From the NCBI GenBank assembly GCA_965267605.1, contig OZ254088.1, positions 1,364,001 through 1,428,000 on the forward strand: a stretch of DNA of 64,000 bases. Reading direction: 5' to 3'. A program made the position numbers and the translations under genes. Below are positions 18,012 through 25,238 of this stretch, in pieces (positions within the stretch are counted from its first letter, which is position 1; every line of letters begins with the position of its first letter). Source of the DNA: G965267605 sp965267605. Lineage in GTDB: Bacteria > Bacteroidota > Bacteroidia > Flavobacteriales_E > Vicingaceae. The notes under the pieces were generated by a model that saw nothing but the letters and a program-made list of their open reading frames with translations, had not been told where the DNA came from and did not search any database.

Positions 18012-18781
18012 TCGTGCTTGTACATCATTTTCATACCCCCACTCTGCTTCCCATAAACCTCTTGCATCTCCTTTCTTTTCTCCTCAACGATCTTATCGTA
18101 TTTCTTCTGTGACACTTTCTTACCTTCTTTAGGCATAGTTATCTCCCCTTCCTTAATTTCTCTGATCTCAATCTCCTGTGCCACAAGCGACATCTTTGGC
18201 CTTTTCACTTTAAGAATAGCCCCAGGAAGACCATGATACTGAGCGGGACCAACGCCAACCGGAATTTGTGGTGCAAACCAGGCCTCTATTAAAGTTGAGT
18301 CGTTCTTCTGCCATGTTGCTTTCTGACATGGATACTTATTGATCATTTCTTGCTCCCCGGTAATCTTCCATTCCATTTTTGGTTGATCATCGTTAATAAG
18401 AAACTTCTTACCCATGAACTCCTTTTGTTGAACACTCTTCCCTGCTCCCAGATCTGAATAGGTGCGCTGATCAGGTCGGTGCATGGTAAACTTCATTCTC
18501 ATTTCACCGTCATCGGTCTTGATCACTTCTTCAACCTCCCCATCTTTCTCCTTATCGTAGTTCCTGAAAAGCGCTTCCTTCTCATTGAACAACAACACCT
18601 TTTTTTGTTTGGACATCCGCTCCATACGTCTGCGGATCTTTTTCATTTGCTCTTCAGGTATACCTTCTATATCAGGCATTTCAAAATCTACCTGTACCCC
18701 ATAAGTAATCTTTCCAGACTTCCCTTGAGAGAAGCCAATAAAAGGCAAAGCGATAATTAGCAGCAATAGTAATCTCTTCAT
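18008..18781 (-). CDS. GLPGLI family exported protein
   Basis: A 257-residue exported protein: signal peptide 1-18, beta-rich middle, and the family hallmark GLPGAIL (for GLPGLI) near residue 184, within a PVGVGPAQYHGLPGAI context. The C-terminal part is strongly charged (Lys/Glu). The function of the family is unknown; its genes are regularly next to TonB-receptor-like genes, as here. It is first in the operon, with a good promoter upstream. Confidence 0.92.
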   Translation of the reverse strand: MKRLLLLLIIALPFIGFSQGKSGKITYGVQVDFEMPDIEGIPEEQMKKIRRRMERMSKQKKVLLFNEKEALFRNYDKEKDGEVEEVIKTDDGEMRMKFTMHRPDQRTYSDLGAGKSVQQKEFMGKKFLINDDQPKMEWKITGEQEMINKYPCQKATWQKNDSTLIEAWFAPQIPVGVGPAQYHGLPGAILKVKRPKMSLVAQEIEIREIKEGEITMPKEGKKVSQKKYDKIVEEKRKEMQEVYGKQSGGMKMMYKHE

Positions 18782-18801
18782 ATCAGATTGAATTGATGAA
18801 G

Positions 18802-18832
18802 CGAATGTATGGCTAGTTCGGTGGTGCTCAAA
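18802..18832 (-). promoter_or_regulatory. Bacteroidota-type promoter for GLPGLI/receptor operon
   Basis: On the minus strand TTTG (18829-18832) and TACATTCG (18802-18809) are 19 bases apart, matching TTTG / TAnnTTTG with a single mismatch. The leader would be about 15-20 bases. Confidence 0.6.
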
Positions 18833-18996
18833 CCCAAAATGTCTTAATTAATGTTAAGCTACTTATGAGCGGTTATTGTCACTTATGACTGGTAAACCAC
18901 AAAAAGGTTTAATTGGTACAGCCTCAGGCAAAATTATTACTGAAGAATGTACCAAAGCGCAGGTTTTTGCGTCTGTGTAATAATTAAATTCGGGCC

Positions 18997-21150
18997 GTGC
19001 GCGTTTACCTCTCCATACTCTTTGCGCTGCTATCGCTTGCCGGTACAGCACAATTTCAACCTTCACCATTCACGTATAACCGTGATTCGATCATTAAGTA
19101 CCGCAATCTGCTTGAGAATGCTACTTCCAGAAAAGATCGATTTCGCATACTTGTTAGACTATCGGCCTACTACGCAAACAGCAATAGTCCCACCGAGATA
19201 GACTCTGGTTTGCTTTACGCACACATTAACCTTAGAGAAACACCGGAGGATCACGTAGCCAATCGCGCTCATATCTATCACCAAATAGCTTTATGTCATA
19301 TTAGTCAAAGGGATATGATGGGAAGTGTTGAGGCGAGCATTGAGTCTATGCGTCTCTACGAGCAGCTTGGAAAAGATTCACTGGCAATGATGAAGGCCTT
19401 CGCAATTGGCAACATCTATACACACTTAGGACAGATCAGCAAAGCCATTCCTTATCACCTTAAAGCCCTGAAATATGCAGAGAAGCATGACTATAAGCTC
19501 GAATACATGCGAATTTGCTCAGGAATTGCGGACTCATACCGTATCATGGGTGATTATACCAAAGCGATCGACTACTCAAGTAAAGCACTGAACGCGGCCA
19601 TTAAGTCAGGCAATGATATCCGAATCGGATATGCTTACTACAGTCTCGCCAGCATCATGTACGAGCAAGAGAACTTTGAGAAGTCGATTGAGGTCATGCG
19701 AAAAGGAGAACAACACTTTCAGTCAAGTGGAGAACGCCATGGTGTTGCCTTGTCTCAAAACCTTATTGGAGCTTCTTATGCCGAACTGGAGCAATTCAAC
19801 AAAGCGCTGTTCCATTTAAAGAAGGCGCGTAGCATATGGATTGTGGACAGGATGAAGGAACCTTATGTTGCCTCTGTAGATGAGGTGCTGGGTCTTGCCT
19901 ACTACAAACTCGGGCAAGACGACAAAGCCATACAGATACTGGAAAACGCCATCCGAATTTGTACAGAAAAAGGCTACTATCAGCAATTGGCAAGTTGTTA
20001 CAAGACCCTGTACCTGGTGCACAATCGAAAGAAAAACTTCCAGCAGGCATTGGATGCTTACGTGAACTATTCTACTTATAACGATTCCGTTGCCGATCTG
20101 GCAAATAGAGAGGCACTTGACAAGCTGGAAAGTGAACACAAGGAAGACACGAAGCAACTGATGATTGATAAACTACAGGCTGCTAACGTTGCAAGGGACA
20201 AGGAATTCGAACGTCAGCGCTGGCAAAACATTGCGCTGTTCGGATGTCTTGGATTGGCCGTAGTATTAGTGATTATTGCTTTGATAGGCTATAACAACAA
20301 ACGCAGATCAGTGGTGCTGATTAACGAACAGAAACAGGAAGCGGAAGAGCAACGAGAATTAGCCAACGAGCAGCGGCTCATTGCCGAAGAGAAGAACAGG
20401 GAGATTCTTGATTCCATTTCTTACGCCAAGCGTTTGCAGGATGCGGTGATTCCACCTGCTGCACAGTTCATTCAGAACTTTAGCGAGGGTTTCGTCCTTT
20501 TTAAACCCAAGGATATCGTATCGGGTGATTTCTATTGGATGAGCACCTCCGGCAGCGCTGTTTACTTTGCCTGCGTAGACTGCACCGGGCATGGTGTGCC
20601 AGGAGCAATGGTGAGCATGGTGGGCAACAATGCTCTCAACAGGTGTGTAAGAGAATTTGGTTTGACTAAGCCTTCTGAAATATTAGACAGGTTGTCTGAT
20701 CTTGTTGAAGAAACATTCAAGGATTCTACCTCCAGCGTTAAGGATGGAATGGACATTGCCTTGTGCAAGTTTGACAGAGATGCGCATACGCTGGAATACG
20801 CAGGTGCCAACAATCCACTTTGGATCATTCGTTCCAACGGGAACGAGGTAGAGGAGACAAAAGCGGATAAGCAACCCATTGGGTGGTTCTTCGAGAAACA
20901 ACCCTTTGTAAATCATGAGGTAGCACTCAATCCGGGCGACAGCATCTTCCTTTTTTCCGATGGATATGCCGATCAATTTGGGGGACCAAAGGGTAAGAAA
21001 TTCAAGTACCGTCAACTGAGGGAACTCCTTTTAGCGCATAACAATAAGTCGATGGGTGAACTCGAATCCATTCTGCATCAGAAGTTCGAAGAATGGCGTG
21101 GAGAGCTTGATCAAATAGACGATGTATGTGTTTTGGGTGCTAGGGTCTAA
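18997..21150 (+). CDS. TPR-containing SpoIIE-type PP2C phosphatase
   Basis: A 717-residue protein with a signal peptide (about 1-18), six or more tetratricopeptide repeats (about 85-380), a membrane segment near 407-430, a Gln/Glu-rich coiled coil, and a SpoIIE phosphatase domain to the end. The signal motifs are SISYAKRLQDAVIPP, GDFYWM, VDCTGHGVPGAMVSM and DGYADQFGG, ending in QIDDVCVLGARV. The TPR region would be periplasmic and the phosphatase cytoplasmic. The start is GTG at 18997. Immediately downstream lie two decayed copies of its last codons. Confidence 0.92.
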   Translation: MRVYLSILFALLSLAGTAQFQPSPFTYNRDSIIKYRNLLENATSRKDRFRILVRLSAYYANSNSPTEIDSGLLYAHINLRETPEDHVANRAHIYHQIALCHISQRDMMGSVEASIESMRLYEQLGKDSLAMMKAFAIGNIYTHLGQISKAIPYHLKALKYAEKHDYKLEYMRICSGIADSYRIMGDYTKAIDYSSKALNAAIKSGNDIRIGYAYYSLASIMYEQENFEKSIEVMRKGEQHFQSSGERHGVALSQNLIGASYAELEQFNKALFHLKKARSIWIVDRMKEPYVASVDEVLGLAYYKLGQDDKAIQILENAIRICTEKGYYQQLASCYKTLYLVHNRKKNFQQALDAYVNYSTYNDSVADLANREALDKLESEHKEDTKQLMIDKLQAANVARDKEFERQRWQNIALFGCLGLAVVLVIIALIGYNNKRRSVVLINEQKQEAEEQRELANEQRLIAEEKNREILDSISYAKRLQDAVIPPAAQFIQNFSEGFVLFKPKDIVSGDFYWMSTSGSAVYFACVDCTGHGVPGAMVSMVGNNALNRCVREFGLTKPSEILDRLSDLVEETFKDSTSSVKDGMDIALCKFDRDAHTLEYAGANNPLWIIRSNGNEVEETKADKQPIGWFFEKQPFVNHEVALNPGDSIFLFSDGYADQFGGPKGKKFKYRQLRELLLAHNNKSMGELESILHQKFEEWRGELDQIDDVCVLGARV

Positions 21151-21202
21151 GTCAGAAATCGGCTATTCGCGAACTCATTTGATATTCAATCTCGCAGTGA
21201 GT

Positions 21203-21241
21203 CAAATCGATGACGTTTGTGTCTTAGGTGCCAGAGTATAA
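21203..21241 (+). pseudogene. Remnant of a second SpoIIE gene 3' end
   Basis: This segment translates to QIDDVCVLGARV and a TAA stop, identical in protein to the last 12 residues of the complete gene ending at 21150, although several codons differ at the DNA level (for example GATGACGTT here versus GACGATGTA). Upstream in the same frame similarity fades. The synonymous differences suggest an old paralog rather than a recent local copy. Confidence 0.7.
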
Positions 21242-21292
21242 TATTGAGGCCATCGATTCATGTGCTCATATAGATCATTCTGCGCGAATAAT

Positions 21293-21367
21293 ATAGACTA
21301 TGCCCGCCTGGCGGACGGGCAGGTATGTGTTCTTGGAACCCGCATCCAGGCTGTTAAAAATCGTTAA
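21293..21367 (+). pseudogene. Third SpoIIE-like tail, interrupted by a palindromic repeat
   Basis: In one frame this reads ID, then YARLADGQ, then VCVLGTRIQAVKNR and a stop. The ID and VCVLGTRI match the IDDVCVLGARV ending of SpoIIE phosphatases, with the intervening residues coming from the GC-rich repeat at 21302-21320. It therefore looks like a third decayed SpoIIE 3' end carrying an in-frame insertion. Only the last 10-12 codons can be compared. Confidence 0.55.
21302..21320. repeat. GC-rich palindromic repeat
   Basis: GCCCGCCTGGCGGACGGGC, an imperfect palindrome with a core CCGCC-T-GGCGG hairpin, much richer in G+C than its surroundings. It resembles a short dispersed palindrome I recall from many Bacteroidota genomes. 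I saw no second copy in this window. Confidence 0.65.
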
Positions 21368-21410
21368 TAGCCGAACATTCCGCATTTCGTTCATGTAGAA
21401 TAAATAGTGT

Positions 21411-21426
21411 TAGTCATTTTTGACTA
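21411..21426. repeat. Inverted repeat upstream of NfeD-like gene
   Basis: TAGTCATTTTTGACTA: perfect 6-bp arms around TTTT, 32 bases before the ATG of the NfeD-like gene and just ahead of a weak -7-like TAGTTTAG. It could be an operator; no regulator is known. Confidence 0.35.
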
Positions 21427-21458
21427 GATTAGTTTAGTATCAACCAAAACCGATTTAC

Positions 21459-22031
21459 ATGGCAGAATGGTGGGAAGGTCTAATGACCATCGAGAAAGTT
21501 TACTGGTGTTTCGCAATTCCTTCAACAATTATTTTCCTGATTATGATGGTGCTCACCTTTGTAGGTGGAGACACAGACCCAGGTCTGGAAACAGATGTTG
21601 AAGTTGAAGCGGATGCTGGCGTTGGGTTTCAGTTCATATCAGTAAAATCCCTTCTCGGCTTCTTCACCGTGTTCTCGTGGGCTGGTCTGTCTTGCATAGA
21701 TGCAGGATACTCCACCGGCACTACAATTACGATTTCCTCACTTGCTGGTCTCGCCATGATGGCCGCGGTTGCCACTATGTTCTATTTCATGACCAAGCTA
21801 CAGGATAGCGGAACGCTCGATATGCGAAATGCGATTGATGGAATTGGTGAAGTATACCTTAGAATTCCAGGAGAACGAGGCGGCATGGGTAAAGTTCAAA
21901 TCAAGATCCAGGGTTCCTTAAGAGAGCTCGATGCACTGTCAGACGACATCGAAGCGTTGGAACGTGGTATGGTGATACGGGTGACCAACATTGTAAGCGA
22001 AAACATTCTATTAGTAACTAAAGAGAAATAA
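21459..22031 (+). CDS. NfeD/YuaF-like membrane protein
   Basis: A 190-residue protein with three predicted membrane segments (about 14-36, 60-80, 85-110) and a C-terminal beta-rich domain (about 120-190) that fits the OB-fold of NfeD-type proteins (IDGIGEVYLRIPGERGGMGKVQI, then RVTNIVSENILLV). It is immediately followed by a flotillin gene, the same pairing as YuaF-FloT in Bacillus. There the partner supports flotillin-rich membrane microdomains. Assignment rests on topology, domain size and neighbour. Confidence 0.8.
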   Translation: MAEWWEGLMTIEKVYWCFAIPSTIIFLIMMVLTFVGGDTDPGLETDVEVEADAGVGFQFISVKSLLGFFTVFSWAGLSCIDAGYSTGTTITISSLAGLAMMAAVATMFYFMTKLQDSGTLDMRNAIDGIGEVYLRIPGERGGMGKVQIKIQGSLRELDALSDDIEALERGMVIRVTNIVSENILLVTKEK

Positions 22032-22039
22032 CTACATCT

Positions 22040-23539
22040 ATGGGTATTCTAACTACAATCTTCCTTCAATTTTCAGGCGGTATTCCGTCAAATGTTGTAC
22101 TGGTAGCGCTAATTGCGCTCGCGTTTATAGTCTTCTTCGTGATGTTCACGAGAAGGTACAAACGGTGTCCTTCTGACCGGATTCTGGTCGTTTACGGTAA
22201 GGTTGGCTCCGGTGGACAAGCAGGAGGAAGATCTGCGAAGTGTATCCATGGTGGTGCCGCATTTATTATCCCGATTATTCAGGACTATGAATTCCTCGAT
22301 CTGACACCCATCTCCATTGAGGTAAACCTTACAAACGCCCTGTCAAAGCAAAACATTCGAGTTGATGTACCTTCTCGATTCACAGTCGGTATCTCCACTG
22401 AACCTGGTATTATGACCAACGCAGCAGAGAGATTGCTTGGCTTAGGTCAGGAAGACGTTCGTCATCTGGCGCTGGATATCATCTTTGGTCAGCTTCGTTT
22501 GATTGTTGCAACGATGGATATCGAAGAGATCAACAGCAACAGGGATAAGTTCCTTGCCAACGTAACGCATAACGTGGAAGCGGAATTGAAGAAGGTTGGA
22601 TTGAAACTGATCAACGTAAACCTTACGGATATCCGTGATGAGTCAGGGTATATTGAAGCTCTGGGTAAAGAAGCCGCAGCAAAAGCGATCAACGATGCGA
22701 AGAAGTCTGTTGCTGAGAAGAACAGAGATGGTTCGATTGGTGAGGCACAAGCACTTCAGGATCAAAGGGTCCAGGTTGCCGATGCCAATGCACGCGCAGT
22801 TGAAGGTGAAAACGAAGCCAAAATTGTGGTAGCTAACTCTGAAGCATCTCGAAGAGAAAAAGAGGCGGAAGCGGAAAGACTGGCAACGGCAGCCGAGAAA
22901 GTACAGACGGCAAAAGCGCTCGAAGAAGCTTATGCCGCAGAGAAAGAAGCAGAAAGCGTCAGAGCGGAACGTGAAAGGGCCTCTCAACATGCGGATATTG
23001 TAATTCCAGCTGAGATCGACAAGCAGAAGGTGGAGATTGATGCAGAAGCTGATGCCGAGCAAATCAGACGGATTGCTAAAGGTGAGGCAGACGCAATCTT
23101 CCTCAAGAAGCAAGCTGAAGCGAAAGGTATTTATGAGATTCTAACCAAGCAGGCGGAGGGTATGGAGATGTTGGTGAAAGCAGCCAACAATGATCCGGAA
23201 AAGGCAGCCTTGCTGATGATCGCGGATAACCTGCCACAGCTTGTACAACTTCAGGCCGAAGCGATCAAGAACATTCAGATCGATAAGGTTACTGTTTGGG
23301 ATTCCGGTAGCGGTGGTAAGGATGGTAAAACATCTACTGCCAACTTCATTTCAGGCCTTTACGGCTCCGTTCCTCCACTTGAAGAAATGTTCAAGATGGC
23401 TGGAATGCAACTACCAGGTTACCTCAAAGGTGAGCCCGTGGAAGATCAGAAACCTGAAGTAGTGCCTGTTGATGAAGATCCAGATACACCTCCAACGCCA
23501 CCACCGGCTCCGGAGAGCGGAGAGGATCAGGCAACGTAA
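22040..23539 (+). CDS. Flotillin-family protein
   Basis: A 499-residue protein with an N-terminal membrane segment (about 15-37), an SPFH domain (about 45-230) and a long Ala/Glu/Lys-rich coiled coil (about 230-370) with many AEAE and EAK repeats, followed by an assembly region and an acidic, Pro-rich tail (PPTPPPAPES). Flotillins oligomerise at the membrane and organise microdomains. The tail is longer than in FloT of Bacillus. It follows the NfeD-like gene after 8 bases and its 3' end overlaps a convergent Zn-ribbon gene by 13 bases. Confidence 0.93.
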   Translation: MGILTTIFLQFSGGIPSNVVLVALIALAFIVFFVMFTRRYKRCPSDRILVVYGKVGSGGQAGGRSAKCIHGGAAFIIPIIQDYEFLDLTPISIEVNLTNALSKQNIRVDVPSRFTVGISTEPGIMTNAAERLLGLGQEDVRHLALDIIFGQLRLIVATMDIEEINSNRDKFLANVTHNVEAELKKVGLKLINVNLTDIRDESGYIEALGKEAAAKAINDAKKSVAEKNRDGSIGEAQALQDQRVQVADANARAVEGENEAKIVVANSEASRREKEAEAERLATAAEKVQTAKALEEAYAAEKEAESVRAERERASQHADIVIPAEIDKQKVEIDAEADAEQIRRIAKGEADAIFLKKQAEAKGIYEILTKQAEGMEMLVKAANNDPEKAALLMIADNLPQLVQLQAEAIKNIQIDKVTVWDSGSGGKDGKTSTANFISGLYGSVPPLEEMFKMAGMQLPGYLKGEPVEDQKPEVVPVDEDPDTPPTPPPAPESGEDQAT

Positions 23540-23901
23540 TCCTGTTTGATCACAAGCGCATATTTGCCGTCTTCTAATTCAAGATAGCCCTGCTCATAAA
23601 CGTAATGGTAGGTTTTACCTTGTGAAGTTGTGTAAGTGCTTGTGAAATAGTTGAAATCAAAACCAGCCTTCAATAATTCATCCCGAGACACCTTAGTGGT
23701 TCCCTCGGGATTCATTTCTTTTAGTATCGTTCGGTTCTTTCTAAGCCGATTATTGATGTTCCGAACGAGGTTATTCTCGTCTCTATTCTTCTTGTTGTGA
23801 TATGAATTTCGGCATTGATCAGAACAAAATTTCTTATCTCCCCGACCCTTTAATTCATCTCCACACTCCAGACATATCGGGGATTCCATAACGTCACTCA
23901 T
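23527..23901 (-). CDS. Small Zn-ribbon protein
   Basis: A 124-residue protein. The N-terminus holds CLECGDELKGRGDKKFCSDQCRNSYHNKK, a CxxC...CxxxC treble-clef zinc ribbon (Cys10, Cys13, Cys27, Cys31 approximately). The rest is a basic helical segment and a beta-rich C-terminal part with aromatic residues. It is probably nucleic-acid or protein binding. Function unknown. Three 10-bp direct repeats lie immediately upstream of its start. Confidence 0.78.
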   Translation of the reverse strand: MSDVMESPICLECGDELKGRGDKKFCSDQCRNSYHNKKNRDENNLVRNINNRLRKNRTILKEMNPEGTTKVSRDELLKAGFDFNYFTSTYTTSQGKTYHYVYEQGYLELEDGKYALVIKQDYVA

Positions 23902-23915
23902 TGCTGATTTTTCTA

Positions 23916-23945
23916 TTTACAAACGTTTACAAACGAATACAAATG
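23916..23945. repeat. Three phased 10-bp direct repeats
   Basis: TTTACAAACG, TTTACAAACG and AATACAAATG lie head to tail, so protein-binding sites would fall on the same helical face. The position is 15-44 bases upstream of the Zn-ribbon gene start, in its likely promoter region. Confidence 0.6.
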
Positions 23946-24004
23946 TAAGTTAATTGTTTATCATACGAGTCTACCTTGCCACTCCCCTCACCTTTGTCCT
24001 GTCA

Positions 24005-24016
24005 GTTTTCGAAAAC
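24005..24016. repeat. Perfect 12-bp palindrome upstream of ssb
   Basis: GTTTTCGAAAAC, perfectly self-complementary, 42 bases before the ssb start. It could be an operator site. The stretch between the Zn-ribbon gene and ssb (23902-24058) otherwise holds only the direct repeats. Confidence 0.4.
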
Positions 24017-24058
24017 GACTCACGAATCAAATTTTAGTAAACAATTAATTCTAGTTAA

Positions 24059-24394
24059 ATGAAAAGTCTAAGAAACAAGGTACAGTTGATCGGTAATCTA
24101 GGTACAGATCCAGAAATCAAGGAATTCGATAACGGCAGCATGCTTGCAAAGCTGGTAGTCGCTACGAACGATTCGTACAAAAACGCCAAAGGTGAAAAGA
24201 TCGAAGAAACCCAATGGCACAATTGCGTAGTATGGGGAAAGCCCGCAGAAATAGCCTCCAAATACCTGAAGAAAGGAAGTGAGCTGTGTATTGAGGGCAA
24301 GCTCACTACAAGAATGTGGGAAGACAGTGATGGCAATAAACGCTATACAACCGAGGTCGTTGTCAAGGACTTCCTGATGCTTGGCGGCAAATAA
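24059..24394 (+). CDS. ssb: Short single-stranded DNA-binding protein
   Basis: A 111-residue OB-fold protein: NKVQLIGNLGTDPEIKEF, WHNCVVWGKPAEIASKYLKKGS and YTTEVVVKDFLMLG are classic SSB signatures. It ends at LMLGGK right after the OB-fold and lacks the Gly/Gln linker and acidic DDDIPF-like tip that recruits partner proteins in replicative SSBs (usually 140-180 residues). It may be an accessory SSB, for example for recombination or DNA uptake. A strong terminator follows. Confidence 0.93.
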   Translation: MKSLRNKVQLIGNLGTDPEIKEFDNGSMLAKLVVATNDSYKNAKGEKIEETQWHNCVVWGKPAEIASKYLKKGSELCIEGKLTTRMWEDSDGNKRYTTEVVVKDFLMLGGK

Positions 24395-24415
24395 GAAATC
24401 CAGCATCGAACAGAA

Positions 24416-24442
24416 CCCCTACACTTTGTGTAGGGGTTTTTT
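24416..24442 (+). terminator. Intrinsic terminator after ssb
   Basis: CCCCTACAC, loop TTT, GTGTAGGGG: a perfect 9-bp stem followed by six T residues. Confidence 0.9.
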
Positions 24443-24477
24443 ATGACCCCAGTTCTACATCGCAAAAGAGAATTTAC

Positions 24478-24771
24478 ATGAATACTTACTACGTATACCT
24501 ATTGAAATGCGCTGATGGATCATACTTCAGTGGCATCACCAACGATATTGATCGGAAATTAAAAGAGCATTGCCTCGGGCAGAAATCGGGCTGCTGGACC
24601 TACTCCAGAAGGCCCCTAAAATTGGTCTTTCTTACCAGCTCAGATGATCCTGGCTGGGCCCTTGATCTGGATAAGCGTATCAAGAAATGGAAGAGATCAA
24701 GGAAGCGGACAGTGGTGAGCGAGACCTTTGACGCCTTTCCGGGCCTGTCTCTTGCCAAATGGGCTGATTGA
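24478..24771 (+). CDS. GIY-YIG-like domain protein with altered motif
   Basis: A 97-residue single-domain protein of the small UvrC-like GIY-YIG group. YYVYLLKCADGSYFSGITND aligns with the usual VYILKC-DGS-YVGITND, so YVG has become FSG. In the later part, DRKLKEH stands for the ERRLKQH block and LDKRIKKW for LEKRIKKW, so the usual catalytic Arg may be Lys and the metal-binding Glu is Asp. The fold is likely kept; nuclease activity may be reduced. Its end is followed by a possible hairpin terminator. Confidence 0.82.
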   Translation: MNTYYVYLLKCADGSYFSGITNDIDRKLKEHCLGQKSGCWTYSRRPLKLVFLTSSDDPGWALDLDKRIKKWKRSRKRTVVSETFDAFPGLSLAKWAD

Positions 24772-24780
24772 TCCCAAGAG

Positions 24781-24817
24781 AGTGTTTGTCACCGTATTTT
24801 GGTGGCAAACACTTTCT
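24781..24817 (+). terminator. Hairpin between GIY-YIG and TfoX genes
   Basis: AGTGTTTGTCACC, 7-base loop, GGTGGCAAACACT: a 13-bp stem with one G-T pair, followed by TTCTT. The T-tract is imperfect. The 3' side overlaps a possible -7 element (TATATTTA, 24819-24826) for the TfoX gene, so it may attenuate as well as terminate. Confidence 0.5.
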
Positions 24818-24842
24818 TATATTTAATCAAGAACCTTCAGAT

Positions 24843-25184
24843 ATGGCATACAGCGAACTACTTGCGGACCGGGTACGACAAGTACTTAACGAACGAAAGA
24901 TTCCATCCGAAGAAAAGAAGATGATGGGAGGATTGTGCTTTATGGTAGATGATAAAATGTGCGTAGGCATTGTGGGTGAAGAACTCATGGCAAGAATTGA
25001 TCCCGATATCTACGAAGAAGCACTCTCCAAACCTGGTTGTAAGGAAATGAACTTCACCGGACGTCCTATGAAAGGCTTCGTGTTTGTAGAAGCCGAGGGA
25101 ACCGACATGGATGATGATCTTGATTACTGGGTGGAACTATGTCTTGATTTCAATCCCAGGGCCAAATCAAGCAAGAAGAAATAA
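24843..25184 (+). CDS. TfoX/Sxy N-terminal domain protein
   Basis: A 113-residue protein beginning AYSELLADRVRQVL, with MMGGLCFMVDDKMCVGI and FTGRPMKGFVFVE, the pattern of the TfoX N-terminal domain. Full-length TfoX/Sxy controls competence in gammaproteobacteria, but single-domain versions are widespread and their role is unclear. The ATG at 24843 is used; a longer frame from 24768 would run through the hairpin at 24781 and is unlikely. The C-terminus is basic (SSKKK). Confidence 0.85.
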   Translation: MAYSELLADRVRQVLNERKIPSEEKKMMGGLCFMVDDKMCVGIVGEELMARIDPDIYEEALSKPGCKEMNFTGRPMKGFVFVEAEGTDMDDDLDYWVELCLDFNPRAKSSKKK

Positions 25185-25214
25185 AAAAATCCCTTCCCAT
25201 GATGGGGAAGGGAT
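25183..25214 (-). terminator. Intrinsic terminator for the YceI gene
   Basis: On the minus strand ATCCCTTCCC, 6-base loop, GGGAAGGGAT form a perfect 10-bp stem followed by a run of T residues (the A-tract at 25183-25189). It lies 25 bases past the YceI stop. Confidence 0.85.
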
Positions 25215-25238
25215 CTCCTCAATAAGTAGTATCAACCG

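Noticed and set aside
22643..23113. 156-residue minus-strand frame inside the flotillin gene
   Set aside because: It is antisense to the Ala/Glu/Lys coiled coil; high Cys/Phe/Arg content is a reversal artefact.
24768..24842. Upstream start for the TfoX-domain gene
   Set aside because: It would translate through a strong hairpin and add residues not found in the family.
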